Notes under the pieces: model-generated
What the model was told of the DNA's origin: nothing
Seen by the model: the letters and a program-made list of their open reading frames with translations, nothing else
Databases searched by the model: none
Assembly (NCBI GenBank): GCA_039707655.1
Contig: CM077667.1
Location: forward strand, 156,778,642 to 156,842,641
Length of the DNA: 64,000 nt
Source of the DNA: Elymus sibiricus
Lineage: Eukaryota; Streptophyta; Magnoliopsida; Poales; Poaceae
Direction of reading: 5' to 3'
Program-made: the position numbers and the translations under genes
In this document: positions 10,578 to 21,731 of the stretch, in pieces
How the letters are laid out: each line of letters opens with the position of its first letter
How positions within the stretch are numbered: position 1 is the first letter of the stretch

Positions 10578-11774
10578 TTGCGTCCTTTCACTCGAGCTAA
10601 GGATTATTGGGAACACATTGTTTCCATGTACAAGGGTAGCTCTAGTATTCAACGGTCCAACTTTGAGGTGGTTCTTGATGAGGCCGATGAATTTGTGATG
10701 CTTGAGGATGAGGACCCTCGTGAGCTCTACCAGAGAGTGACAACTCTTGCCGTTGCCCATAAAGACCATGGAAGCAAGGATGTGGGTGACAATTGGATCA
10801 AGCGGAAGTTTATCAAGGTCATCATGCCATTCAACATGGCTATGTCCTCCGTCATTCGTCAAAGGCCGGACTTCCACTCTTTGTCCTCAGGCGATGTATT
10901 GGATGAATTCATTGCTATGAACATCTTGAACAAGACCGCCGACAATGCCCTAGCTCGTGTTCAACGGTCAAAGAAGTCTTCACCCAACCTTGCTTTGAAG
11001 GCCAAGGCTATTCAAGAAGAAGAAGAAGGGGAAGAAGAAGTGAGTTGCTCCGAAGACACCAAATATGCATATCACGAGCACATGGCTCTTGCGTCGAGGC
11101 AATTTTGGGGCAACAAGAGGAACTCAAAGCCCAACTTCTCCAAGAACAAGTCAAGTGGGTCAAAAGGCAAGCAACGTGTGTGGACTTGCTACAACTATGG
11201 TAATGTGAGTCACTTCATGGTGGATTGCCCATATGAGAAGAGGGAAGACAATGGTGGCAAACTCATCCGCAAATATAAAGCCAAGTCTTTCCCCAACAAG
11301 AACAACTTCATCAAGAAGGAGCCTCACAAGGTGTTGGTGGCTCAAGAAGCATATCCCTCCGATGATGATGTTGATGATGAAGACACTAGTGGTGAATGTA
11401 TGGCAATGGCTACAGTGGCTATTGCATCCTCTACTCCAACAAAGGTGTCACTCTTCGGTGCCCCCAACGAGAACCAAATTGCTAGGTGTCTTATGGACAA
11501 AGGTATCACCAAGGTAACCTCCAACGTCAAAACCTCAAACATTAAAACTTCTATTTCTACCACTCCTTCTTTGTTGGATTGTGTGGATGAACATGAGGTG
11601 GTGAAGGAGGATGAGAATGAGTTTGAAAAATTCTTGTGTAAACTCAAAGGTGAATCCAAGAAGCACTTTGTTGCTCTTTTGGAACAACTTGGTGAGGCCA
11701 ATGATATCATTGAGTCTCAAGAGGAATCTCTCGAGGAGTTGAGGGGCATAGTTGTGATTATGCCGATGAGATAG
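10578..11774 (+). pseudogene. SIRE-type Copia gag, middle part with degenerate zinc knuckle
   Basis: This continuation of Gag runs RAKDYWEHIVSMYKG and then an acidic and basic linker. A CCHC-like knuckle, CYNYGNVSHFMVDC, lies at about 11187-11228. The second Cys of the knuckle is Tyr (TAT for an expected TGT or TGC), so it should not bind zinc properly. An acidic region follows (DDDVDDEDTSGECMAMA). The frame is lost near 11745 and continues in another phase at about 11746-12583. Confidence 0.75.
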
Positions 11775-12583
11775 CGGATCTTTCCATTGCTCTTGAGGAA
11801 GAGCGAGGTCTTCGTTTGACTCTTGAGGAGTCACAAAACGTTAACCTTGCTAAATTACGTAAAGATCATGATCATGTTATTGCCCTTAATCGTGTGCTTA
11901 AATCTGATAAGGATGCACTTGGGGTTGGCCATGATAGACTCAAGGAAGAGTTTGACACTCTTGACAATGCTCACAAGGCATTGAAGAGTGCTCATGCCTC
12001 TCTCAAGGAGTCTCATGATCAACTCAAAGTAAAACTTACTAAGGAAATAGCCACATGTCCTCCCTTTGTGTTAATTGATACTGCCAATGCTACTAACCCT
12101 TGTTGTGAGCATGCACACCTTGTGGAGGAGAATGCAAAGTTGAAAGAGCAGCTTGAGAAAGGCCTTGTGACATGTATCCATGGTGAGAAGAATCTCAATG
12201 ACCTTTTGAGCAATCAAAAGGAAGTTGTAGGAAAAGAAGGAATTGGGTTTGCACCCAAGTCTAAAAAGAAGAAGAAGAAGTTGAAGACCAAGCAAGTTCC
12301 CCCGCTCAAGGAAACTTTTATCAAAGCGGGGAATGTCGCTCATGAGAAGAAGAAGGACAAGGTTGGGGATGGTAATGCCGAGAAGGGCAAGACCACCCCC
12401 TCGAACAAGGCCAGCAATTTTAACCCCTCTTATGTTTTATGTCGTGCTAGTGATGGGCATGTTTATGCCAAATATGATGGTTCTTCATATGAGTACATTG
12501 AATGGTCTATTTGGGTTCCTAAGACCCTTGTTACTAACATGAAAGGACCCATTAAAGAATGGGTACCTAAATCCAAACATTGA
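11746..12583 (+). pseudogene. SIRE-type Copia gag C-terminal coiled coil and Lys-rich region
   Basis: The third Gag frame starts in phase near 11746 (YADEIADLSIALEEERG). It has long heptad-like Leu/Lys/Glu stretches (about 11880-12210), a Lys cluster (KSKKKKKKLKTKQ, about 12260-12295), and ends KEWVPKSKH before TGA at 12581-12583. Long coiled-coil Gag tails are usual in SIRE elements. The protease frame starts immediately afterwards in another phase. Confidence 0.7.
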
Positions 12584-12590
12584 TCTCTTG

Positions 12591-13898
12591 TAGGGGTTTG
12601 CTTCCGAAGGAGTGTCATGGTTGCTTGACAATGGAGAAACAAATCATATGACCGGAAGCAAGGACTTGGTGGTGGACGTTCATCCTGACCCATCTGTGGC
12701 CACTCAAGTTTCATTTGGTGATGATGCGATTTCAAAGGTATTGGGTCTTGGCAAGGTGGTAATCTCTCCGGAACTCTCCATCGAGAATGTCATGCTTGTT
12801 GAGACCCTTGCATACAATTTACTTTCTATTCATCAACTTGCACTCATGGGCTTTTGTACCTTCTTTGGTGTTGACACCGTGGCCCTTTTGTGGAGCAAGA
12901 CTCTTAAAGTAGCCTTTGTTGGGCTTGTCGAGAACGGTCGCTATGTGGTTAACTTCTCAGAGCGACCCACTAAGACCGCGACTTTTCTAATAGCTAAAGT
13001 TGATGTGGGATGGCTTTGGCATCACCAGCTAGCCCATGTCAATATGAGATCTTTGCAAAGTCTTCACAAAGGGGATCACGTTCTTGGACTAACAAATGTG
13101 AGTTTTGCCAAAGATCGTGCTTCCAGTGCTTGTATTGAAGGAAAGCTACATGAGACGGCTCACAGACCCACTACTACCATCTACTCAAAGAGGCCCTTGG
13201 AGCTCCTTCACATGGATATCTTTGGTCCTCCATCTTTCGATAGTCTTGGGGGAAGAAAGTATTGTTTGGTGATTGTGGATGACTACTCAAGATACACTTG
13301 GGTATACTTCTTCAAGAGGAAGAGTGAGACTCAACAAACTGTCATCGACTTTGCCAATGAAGCTCAACAATAACATGAGGCAAAGATATTGATGATAAGA
13401 AGTGACAACGACACCGAGTTAAAGAACTACACCTTGAATGAGTTTCTTAGTGATGAAGGGATCAAGCATCAATACTCCGCACCTTATACCCCTCAACAAA
13501 ATGGTGTTGCGGAAAGGAAGAACCCGACGTTGATGAATGCGGCTAGGACCATGATGGCGGAATTCAAATCTCCGCACAACTTTTGGGCCGAAGCCATCAA
13601 CACCACATGTCATGCATCCAATCGGCTCTACCTCCGCAAAGGCTTGAACAAGACTCCTTATGAAATCCTTACCGGTAACAAGCCCAACCTCAAGTACTTC
13701 CGGGTGTTCGGGTGTAAGTGTTTCATTCTCAAGAAAGGTGCTCGTTTGTCTAAATTTGAACCTAGAGCTCAAGAGGGCATATTTGTTCGCTATGCTACAA
13801 ACTCTCATGCTTACCGTGTCCTCAACAAGTCCAACGGACTAATTGAGGAGACGTTTAATGTGGAGTTTGATGAAAATAATGGCTCCCAAGTGGAGTAA
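12591..13898 (+). pseudogene. SIRE-type Copia protease and integrase
   Basis: The frame covers the protease (WLLDNGETNHMTGS at about 12618-12659), the GAG-pre-integrase region (WLWHHQLAHVNMRSL), and integrase with MDIFGP, VIVDDYSRYTW, SDNDTELKN and QQNGVAERKN. The protease motif D[S/T]G is changed to DNG and the usual following Cys to Glu, so the protease is probably dead. The first Cys of the integrase zinc finger is replaced by Ser. A TAA at 13371-13373 and a TAA at 13896-13898 interrupt one otherwise continuous frame; both are explained by CAA to TAA. Confidence is high for the family and for inactivity. Confidence 0.82.
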
Positions 13899-14506
13899 AG
13901 CGGTCTGTGTGATGTAGGTGATGAAATTCCTTCCCAAGCCATAAGAATAATGGGTGTGGGACACTTCCTACCCGTTGAGGAACCCCTTGTGACCGAAGGA
14001 GAAGGACAATGTTTCACTCAAGTGGAGCCATCACCAACGCAAGACCCGCACGCTTCCGAAGAACAAAGTGAAGGCCCTCATCCAAGTGAACAAGATCAAG
14101 GGCAAGATCAACCTCATGATGTTCGTGATACACCAAGTGATGCCCAAGATCATGTCCACATCCCCGAGCAAGCTCAACATCAAGGTCATACTCAAGATCA
14201 AGAGCAAACTCATGATGGCGCTCCAGATCATCAAGATGATGCTCCTTCAAATGTTGATCCTCAACTTTCCATGGAGGAGATCTTAGAAAGATGAGCTGCC
14301 AAAATAGCTGCCAAGCTTGAACGTAAACAACATGTTTTGGAGAACGTCTATGCCAGGTTGAATAGAGGGGTAACCACTTGTAAACAATTAACAAATTTTT
14401 GTGCACATCATGCGTTTGTTTCTTGCATTGAACCCCTTAAGGTACAAGAAGACCTCAAGGACACGGAATGGCTTGAAGCCATGCACGATGAACTCAACAA
14501 CTTCGA
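13899..14506 (+). pseudogene. SIRE-type Copia pol linker between integrase and RT
   Basis: The frame continues after the TAA at 13898 through a Gln/His/Asp/Pro-rich linker (repeated HxQDQ words, 14040-14250). A TGA at 14292-14294 (CGA expected) interrupts it. It then continues to [15 protein letters not shown], the conserved start of Copia RT. A single-base loss near 14515 moves the coding phase into the RT frame. This linker is the usual variable region of Copia Pol. Confidence 0.7.
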
Positions 14507-15439
14507 GTGCAACAAGTGTGGCGTTTGGTGCCAAGACCAAAGGAGAATCACAATGTCATTGGAACCAAGTGGATCTTTAAGAACAAGCAAGATGCGAACG
14601 GTGTAGTCATTCGCAACAAGGCAAGATTGGTGGCTCAAGGCTACTCCCAAGTCGAGGGTATCGACTACGGTGAAACCTTTGCTCCTGTCGCTCGCCTTGA
14701 ATCTATTCGCATGTTGCTTGCATTTGCATCTAATCATGATTTCAAGTTATATCAAATGGATGTGAAAAGTGCTTTTCTTAATGGTCCACTTAAGGAGTTG
14801 GTATATGTCAAGCAACCCCCGGGGTTCGAGGATCCTAAGTTCCCCAATCATGTATACATCCTCGATAAGGCACTCTATAGCCTTAAACAAACCCCACGTG
14901 CGTGGTATGAGCACCTTACCGAGATGTTGCAAGACTGTGGGTTTGAAATTGGGAGAATCGATCCCACTCTTTTCACAAAGAGGGTTAACGGGAACTTGTT
15001 CGTATGCCAACTATATGTTGATGATATTATCTTTGGTTCCTCTAACAAAGTTTCCAATGATGAGTTTGCCGCACTAATGACCAAAGATTTTGAGATGTCC
15101 ATGATGGGAGAGTTGAAGTTCTTCCTTGGATTCAAAGTCAAGCAACAAAGTCAAGGAACCTTCATCAACCAAGCTAAATACACTCAGGACATGCTCAAGA
15201 GATTCAAGTTGGATGATCTCAAGCCGGCCAAGGCCAACACTCCCATGCTGCTCAAATGCCAACTTGACAGTGATCCCAATGGTAAAGCCGTGGATCAAAA
15301 GGTATATCGCTCCATGATTGGATCCATGCACTACCTTTGTGCATCTAGGCCGGATATTATGTTAAGTGTGGGAATTTGTGCACATTTTCAATCCGCACCT
15401 AAGGAAATCCACTATGTGGTGGTCAAGCGAATCTTTTGA
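14507..15439 (+). pseudogene. SIRE-type Copia reverse transcriptase
   Basis: This 310-codon frame encodes [80 protein letters not shown], then the catalytic [12 protein letters not shown] (about 15010-15045), [13 protein letters not shown] and the SMIGSMHYL region. TGA at 15437-15439 stands where CGA (Arg) is expected, because the frame continues directly as YLAHTPNF. It copies genomic RNA into cDNA in the particle. It is one base out of phase with the preceding linker. Confidence 0.85.
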
Positions 15440-15442
15440 TAT

Positions 15443-15972
15443 TTGGCTCATACCCCAAACTTTGGCTTATGGTCCCCCAAAGGTGCTTCATTTGATCTCA
15501 TAGGATATTCGGACTCGGATTGGGCGGGAGACCGTGTGGAGAGGAAGTCAACTTTCGAAGGTTGCCATATCCTTGGTCACTCTTTGGCAAGTTGGTCTTC
15601 AAAGAAACAAAATTGTGTTTCTCTCTCGTCCACCGAGGCCGAGTATGTAGCCGTCGCAAGCCGCTGTGCACAGATTCTTTGGATGAGGCAAACTTTAAAG
15701 GATTATGGTGTCACTTGTGACAAAGTGACTCTCTATTGTGACAATGAAAGTGCAATCAACATCTCCAACAACCCGGTTCAACATTGCAAGACGAAACATA
15801 TTGACATACGTCATCACTTCATCCGGGAGCATATCAAGCGTGGGGAGATTGATCTTATTCATCTCAATACTAATGAACAGCTTGCAGATATCTTCACAAG
15901 CCATTAGATGAAGCTAGGTTTCGCGAGTTAAGGCATGAGCTAAATATCATTGATTCGAGCAATGTGGATTGA
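15443..15972 (+). pseudogene. SIRE-type Copia RNase H and Pol C-terminus
   Basis: It contains GYSDSDWAGDR, SWSSKKQNCVSLSS, TEAEYVAVASR and YCDNESAI, all RNase H signatures, then TKHIDIRHHFIREH and LADIFT. A 1-base deletion near 15896 makes the frame stop at 15907. In the next frame the canonical tail continues to TGA at 15970-15972 (PLDEARFRELRHE). It is in phase with the RT frame apart from the TGA at 15437. Confidence 0.8.
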
Positions 15973-17166
15973 AAGTATGCACATTGAAAGTTTGCACACC
16001 CCACCACACTCATCATAGTATCTTGCGTAGATGTAGGCATGGACGTAGGGGGAGTGTTGTTCTCTCAATGAACTCTCCCTTCCCCTATTATGCACAAATC
16101 AATCAAATCTTTCACATTAGTCATTTTTTATGACACTTGTGCTTCAAAGACGAGTTTTGGTCATGGGCCCAAAGTTAAAATCTTCGCGGTGCCATACCAA
16201 TTGACTCAAACATAGGTGGCCTCGGCCACCGCCCTCCTAGTGAGGCATGTGCTTTTTGAGAGCTTATTCGTATATTGTGTCACTCTAAGATTGCTTATTC
16301 TTCGTGTTTGGACCCTTCGAAACTTGGTTTGTCTCCTCATATGTGATGTGTTAGAGTATCTGGAGTTTCATCGTTTTCTCAAAACTCATAAATTGCATAA
16401 ATTTTCTCCTCTCCATTGGCTTTGGGGCTGTTGTTGGGTTGGAAGCGGTACTACCGCTCAGCCGTGGCCGGTACTACTGCTCCAGCGGTACTACCGCCCA
16501 TGTCCACGGTACTACCGCTTCAGGAATGCCTGGGCGGTTCAAGAGGTGGGCAGGGGGAGTTCTAACTCCCCCCATGTCCATTCTCTCCTCCTCTCCTTCG
16601 TGTTCTCTCTCTCTCAGGCGACCAAAACGCCCCTGGAGGCCAGCTCCAGATCTCCCATTCCGTGCCGTCCCTTGCATTTCCATCCGTTGGGGTTCATCCC
16701 CCTCTCCTCCTCGTGCCATGGACTCCGGTATTGCCCGCATTCGTCTCTTCTTTGGCTTTAATTTTTGAATCTTGTTCTAGGGCAATGCATGAGTAATTCT
16801 TGATTTTTCGCGGATTCTAGGCATGAGTAGGATGGGAATTGACTCCTTGCTAGAGTATAGTAGATAGTCACCGAAGTTGTTGGGTTCTACGTCATCGGTA
16901 CTGCCGTTCCCGTGCCGCGGAAGTTTTTTCGCCGCCCAGGCGGTACTACCATTGCTGCATGACCGGTACTACCGCTCAAGCAAAAGTACCACTCCTGCAG
17001 CACGGTACTACCGCTGGTGCGCCAGAACCCCACACCTTTTGTGTTTCTTTTCCTATCCTTTCCATTCCCTTTTATTTGTCTTATGCATGGTGTTTACATT
17101 TGTTTGTCTCTTTCCGTTCTTTCTCTCTGAGTTCCAGGTAATGGTAGCTCTGTTCCTGCTCGTTGC
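15973..17166 (+). other. Spacer after pol in the SIRE-type Copia, with CGGTA/TACCG word clusters
   Basis: I see no recognisable protein in this 1.2 kb. The open frame at 16216-16761 has no similarity I recognise and low-complexity Pro/Ser content. Two clusters of GCGGTACTACCGC-like words (about 16440-16520 and 16930-17015) sit in an otherwise ordinary spacer. Confidence 0.5.
16440..17015. repeat. CGGTA/TACCG word clusters in the SIRE-type spacer
   Basis: GCGGTACTACCGCTC at 16444, GCGGTACTACCGCCC at about 16487, CACGGTACTACCGCTT at about 16504, then CCGGTACTACCGCTC and CACGGTACTACCGCTGG near 16964-17016. The word is a palindrome around one central base. Confidence 0.75.
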
Positions 17167-18527
17167 ATGAATCCTGGACGGTCTGGTGGTTCCAAGCGAT
17201 TCCGTACGTCTGAAGATGCCGGGGCTGGTTCTAGTGCTCAACCACCACAATAACAGGTGACGTGGACTGTCAGCAAGAAGAAGGTTGCCAAAGAACCTGA
17301 AGAGATGACGAACAAGGAGTTTGTGGAGTTTCGCAAGCGCAACCCATATCGCCGTCCTTAGGATGAGGCACTGGCTGGTCGTCCCTTCTGGACCAAGGAG
17401 CAATCTCTCATTTACGTGGGGGTCCTGAAGAACAAGACAAATCTCTATGTGCCTGATGCCAAGTCCATCGACACGGGGCACATGAGCTACAACCCCCACA
17501 CTGCCTACTTTGCTGAAGCTCAGGCTCTGTGTGTTCAATGGGGTCTGTTTCCCATCATCAGCTTCAACAAGGACTTCAATTGTGAGATTGTGGATCAATT
17601 CTATGCCACTATTCACTTTCACGCTCATGAGAACCGAAACTTGACTTGGATGACTGGTGGCAGAGTCTTGCACTCCAACTGGAAGACCTTCATGAATTCT
17701 TTGGGCTATGCTGATCGGGGTCTGGATGAGCCTGTTGGACTGAGGCTACACACTGAAGAAACGACAATTCACAAGTCTAAGCTTGTTTGCTATTCCAGGG
17801 TGGTTCAAACTGCCAAGGGTACTCGCACTGAGCTCATTCCTTTTCTGGACATTATGCATCGTATCTTCCGCAACACTCTGTTTCCTCGCGTTGGGAACAA
17901 GGATCGGGTTCACTCTTATCTTGTGAATCTTATGCTGATGTGCATGAAGGAGAGAAGCCGTGACTCAACTTTGGATGTATCCCACATCATGTGGAAGGAG
18001 CTCCGGTCTGATTTTCTTGACAGGAAGGTGCCCATCTATGGCCCTTATCTATTTAAGCTCATTGAGGATACCTGGGCTGCTTCGTTCCTTGGTGAGTCTC
18101 TCGTTACTGATCACATGGTGACTCACGGTATTCTTAAGCTCCGTGTGAAGGAGTACTAGGGCGTTGCACCTTCTGTTCCAGAGATTTCCCCCACTGACTT
18201 TGATGATGAGCCAGAGTCGGACTACGTTGATGACACATATGTTCCTCCATCTGAGCATGTTCCATCATGGGCTGCAAGCTAAAGACGAAGATGAAGAACC
18301 TTCTCTGCTTCCAGATCAAGGGACAGTATAAGGCCCATGTGGAGGCCAAGAAGGCTCGTAGCCGTGACAAGATCATCATGAGGAAGATTGGCCTAGCAGT
18401 TGACAGCGGGTCTGAGGACTGGATTACTGACGAGGAGGCATGGGTCCAAAAGAACTATCAGTGGGCTGAGTCAGGGAAGGATGTACGTGCTGCCACATAT
18501 GAGGAGGAGGGTGATGAGGAGGAATGA
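17167..18527 (+). pseudogene. Extra reading frame downstream of pol (SIRE-type additional ORF)
   Basis: The ATG at 17167 (MNPGRSGGSKRFRTSEDAG) opens a frame that stays in phase to 18159 across a TAA (about 17251) and a TAG (about 17359), then meets a TAG at 18157-18159. All three are explained by C-to-T change. The best preserved part (17416-18156) has FYATIHFHA, LTWMTGGRVLHSNWKTFM, HRIFRNTLFPRVG, SHIMWKEL and VPIYGPYLFKLI, the style of the plant transposon/retrotransposon domain found in SIRE-lineage third frames. After a frameshift near 18280 an acidic tail (EEEGDEEE) ends at 18527. The function is unknown; an envelope-like role has been proposed for such frames but nothing here shows a signal peptide or membrane segment. 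Confidence 0.65.
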
Positions 18528-19023
18528 TCGCTTTGAGCTTACCATCACTTTGCCTCGCTTTGGTCCTCTGTGCCCCCTTTGGTGTCTCGATGCCAAAGGG
18601 GGAGAGGGTGTTTAGGGATTTGCTGGCTTTGCTGAGTCGCGAGTGTTTTATATTATCTGCGCATTTCTCTCTCTCGTGAACTCGTTTATTTGCTTGCTTT
18701 GGTTTCAGTGGTCCAGACTTGTGAGTACTAATGTATGGTGTAAGACATGCTACCTATCCTATCTTGTTATGTCTACATTAGTTACTTTATGAGATTATGC
18801 TTGCTTACTTGCTTATATCTCACATTCTGTATGTGCAAGTAGTTGGCCGTGTCTATAAAATATAGGGGGAGCATTGATCCTTGTGTGTGCTCTTTGCATT
18901 CCAAAGGCATACTGAAATAGAGCACACATATAGGGGGAGCATTTCTATATTTTGTAGATGTCGGGTTTGCCTAAGTCTTACTGCTTATCTTATATTGGCA
19001 AATCCCGTGTTGTCATCAACCGA
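18528..19023 (+). other. 3' untranslated region of the SIRE-type Copia
   Basis: This lies between the extra frame and the polypurine tract. Two AGGGGGAGCAT words (about 18863 and 18931) and no coding potential are visible. The GATGCCAAAGGGGGAGAGG segment near 18589 is typical of the end of SIRE extra frames in cereals, from recall. Confidence 0.45.
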
Positions 19024-19039
19024 CCAAAAAGGGGGATAA
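19024..19039 (+). other. Polypurine tract of the SIRE-type Copia
   Basis: AAAAAGGGGGATAA lies directly before the 3' LTR start TGTAAGAGCAT at 19040. Confidence 0.8.
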
Positions 19040-19354
19040 TGTAAGAGCATAATTTTCCCGAGTAGTTTTGGTGGTTGATGACAATACCCTTGCGGACTAA
19101 TCGTGTGCATTGAGCTTTTAGAGATTATCAGGTGGCACGAGACGGTTATTCATCCACTCAGTTGTTAAAAGAGAAGACGACATTTTCCTATTGATTTAGT
19201 GTTGGTGGACTTGAGTCATAGGAAAATCCGTACTATCAAGAGGGGGTCCACATTTGGAAAGGTTGGGAGAATCAATCACGTACACATTTGCTTCTTCCTC
19301 TCTTTCCCGGCACAATGGAGTTGCTCCCAGCCCTAAGGACCATGAGTTCTAACA

Positions 19355-19790
19355 TAAGCGGAAGTACCGCTCCTGTGGGCGGCACTACCGCTGGTTACTA
19401 CCGCTTATTTTTTGCTCTCTGTTGTCCTCGGGTGGTTCTGTCTATTGTGGGCAGAAGTATCGCTGGGGGCGGAGCGGTAGTACTGCTCGGGCGGTACTGC
19501 CGCCCTCCCCTTCCGGCTCCACTCCCGCTTATTTTTAGCTCTCTGATGTCTTCGGCACTCGAGCGGATTTTGAGCGGAAGTATCGCTGTGAGCGCCACTA
19601 TCGTAATGCCCTCCTCTTATCCGCTAAGTCTGGGTATCCTTCAGTGATAAGCGGAAGTACCGCTTGCGGGAGCGGTAGTACCGCTCCGGCGGAACTACCG
19701 CCTCCTTGACTTCTGTCAGCTGACTGCGACGCCCAGTACTTCCGTGCAAGTGGAAGTACCGCTCCCCCGAGCGGTACTACTGCTTATGCA
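19355..19790. repeat. CGGTA/TACCG word cluster in the SIRE-type LTR
   Basis: About ten variants such as GCGGAAGTACCGCTC, GCGGTAGTACTGCTC, GCGGTACTGCCGCC and AGCGGTAGTACCGCTCC lie upstream of the TATATAAG box at 19829. Confidence 0.75.
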
Positions 19791-19828
19791 CGACTTGTGG
19801 GCAGAAAACGGTCAGATTTTCAACCACT

Positions 19829-19836
19829 ATATAAGT
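19829..19836 (+). promoter_or_regulatory. TATA box in the SIRE-type LTR
   Basis: TATATAAG sits about 730 bp from the LTR end, downstream of the CGGTA/TACCG cluster. Position and sequence fit a pol II core promoter; this copy is in the 3' LTR. Confidence 0.5.
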
Positions 19837-20577
19837 GGGTCTTCTTCCCTAGGGATACTTACCTCTTTTCCCCCAAAAAGCTCCATCGTTGCTCCTAAGC
19901 TCATTCTTGCCTGATCTCTCTTCCTAGCCATCGATTCTTGTTGATGCTCTAGGGTTTGGAGGAGAAGGCCTCGATCTACACTCCCACCAAGAGAAATTTG
20001 ATTCCTCCACTAATCCCTTGCGGATCTTGTTACTCTTGGGTGTTTGAGCACCCTAGACGGAAGAGGTCACCTTGAAGCCATATTCCATTGTGATGAAGCT
20101 TCGTGGTGGTGTTGGGAGCCTCCAATTGAGTTGTGGAGATTGCCCCAACCTTGTTTGTAAAGGTCCGGTTGCCGCCTTCAAGTTCACCACTAGTGCAATT
20201 ACGACATCTCGCATTGTGTGAGGGCGTGAGGAGAAAACGGTGGCCTTAGTGGCATCTTGGGGAGCATTGTGCCTCCACACCGCTCTAACGGAGACGTACT
20301 TCCCCTCAAAGGGAAGGAACTTCGGTAACACATCCTCATCTCCATCGGTTCCACTTGTGGTTACCTCTTACCTTTAGTTTGTGCAAGCATTACCTATCGT
20401 ATATCATTTGCTTGCTTGGGTTGTTTTTGTTGTTAGCATCATATAGGTTGCTCACCTAGTTGCATATCTAGACAACCTATTTGTTGCTATACCCAATTAG
20501 CTAAAAAAAAGTTAAAAATTTGGTAGTTGCCTATTCACCCCCCTAGTCAACCATATCGATCCTCTCAAAACCACATG

Positions 20578-20791
20578 AGTGGAAAGAGCTTTCTCAGCTA
20601 TGAGTATTATCAAGACTGGGTTGAGGAACATGATGAGTGATGATTGGCTGAATTATAGGATGGTTTGCTATATCGAGCGAGATGTATTTACAAGTACCGA
20701 TGACGATGATATTGTATATCGATTTCAATCATATGGGTCACGCAAAGGGCTTTTACGTCATCGAAGTGGTATGTTTTTAAAGTTTTATTAA
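20578..20791 (+). pseudogene. hAT transposase, C-terminal dimerisation-domain remnant
   Basis: The peptide ERAFSAMSIIKTGLRN followed by MSDDWLNYRMVCYIERDVF is the conserved end of the hAT (Ac-like, TTF/ZMYM-type) dimerisation domain. Only about 65 codons remain because the SIRE-type Copia is inserted directly upstream at 20567. There is no start codon of its own. The AT-rich stretch after it (20792-21219) is probably the 3' part of the same dead transposon; no inverted end could be paired because the left half is missing. Confidence 0.75.
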
Positions 20792-21219
20792 TGATAATCG
20801 TTTCACTTGATGTTTATGCCTTCTTTTGTGAAAATTTTCTTTTGATGTTCGTGTTGATTCTTCTTCCACCGTTGATGAGGTTATGCGAGGCACTAAGGAA
20901 GCAAACCATTGATTTGATATTTTTTTATCACGGACTGTTCTTTGTAGTTTTTTCATATTTTTATTTATCTTGTTGCATTGTTTAGCATTGAGTTTAAATT
21001 CTAATTTTTCCGTGTAATTGAGCCATATTATGTATAAGGTATATTTTGAGGTAGCTAAAAAAGCCTTATGGATGTCAAGTTTTTCTCTCGCCGTGGATTT
21101 TTTTAGGCCCGGTGCTTGCTTCAATCTTGGCTCCGTCATTGCCATTTATGTTTGATGACTCGTCTATGAGTTTTGAACAACACGAAAGGCTCTCTGCTGC
21201 TATCAGGTGGTTAGTGTTG
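20792..21219. other. Non-coding, AT-rich (probable hAT 3' flank)
   Basis: No reading frame with similarity is seen. The words AGGCCCGGTGCTTGCTTC and CTTGGCTCCGTCATTGCC near 21108-21143 look like the 3' tail of a hAT element, but no terminal inverted repeat could be confirmed. Confidence 0.35.
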
Positions 21220-21483
21220 TTAGAGAATCTCTAGCAGACCCTGTATAATGCTCCGACCCGCAAAATAACTGCCAAATATGGGTCCACGCGAAAAAGCTGC
21301 CCGGTCAGACCCCATATAATGCTCCGACCCGCAAAATAACCGCCAAATACGGGTCCGCGCGAAAAAGCTTCCCGGTCAGACCCCGCAAACGTGTCGGATC
21401 CGTAAATATTTTTGCGGGGCGCGGCAAAATTCCCACCCCAACCCGCGAAAATGCAGGTTCTCCCCCTCGCCCCGTCGGTGCCC

Positions 21484-21491
21484 TATATATA
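21484..21491 (+). promoter_or_regulatory. TATA-like box inside the Harbinger-like element
   Basis: TATATATA lies about 250 bp upstream of the first plausible ATG (21732) of the internal frame, after a GC-rich stretch. It is a candidate core promoter for the carried gene. Confidence 0.4.
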
Positions 21492-21731
21492 GTGGGAGCT
21501 GTTGGCGAGGGGACATTTCAGCCCGCGCTTTTCCCCACCTACCGCCGCCAGGCCGCCACCTACGATTCCGGCCATAACAGCCGTCGGGATCACGCCGGCG
21601 GGCCGCCACACGCCCGAGATTGACCTCCACCACTTCCTCCTACCTCAACCATCCAGAAAGTTATAGATTGGCGGCTGTTTGTCGCGGCCGCCGGATTTGG
21701 CATTTCCGGCCACCGACGGCTGCGCCAAGCC

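Larger units (their letters stand above)
9493..20567 (+). mobile_element. SIRE/Maximus-type Copia retrotransposon, decayed, 5' LTR truncated by Angela
   Basis: A partial 5' LTR (9493-9960), a primer-binding site (9963-9974), gag-pol remains (10012-15972), an extra reading frame after pol (17167-18527), a polypurine tract (about 19024-19039) and a full 3' LTR (19040-20567) form one plus-strand element. The domain order protease-integrase-RT-RNase H is that of Copia. The long 3' region with an additional frame is characteristic of the SIRE lineage. The shared 460 bp of the two LTRs differ at about 24 positions (5%), roughly 2 million years at 1.3e-8. The 5' end is left of the window beyond the Angela insertion, so its target duplication cannot be checked. 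Confidence 0.88.
19040..20567 (+). repeat. 3' LTR of the SIRE-type Copia
   Basis: This 1528-bp LTR runs from TGTAAGAGCA to CCTCTCA. Its last 460 bp match 9493-9960. It contains many CGGTA/TACCG words (about 19355-19790). A TATATAAG box at 19829-19836 is a plausible core promoter in the 5' copy of this LTR. The following 5 bp (20568-20572, AAACC) would be the target duplication. Confidence 0.9.

Noticed and set aside
17053..17673. 206-codon antisense frame
   Set aside because: Lies opposite the SIRE extra frame and has no recognisable similarity.
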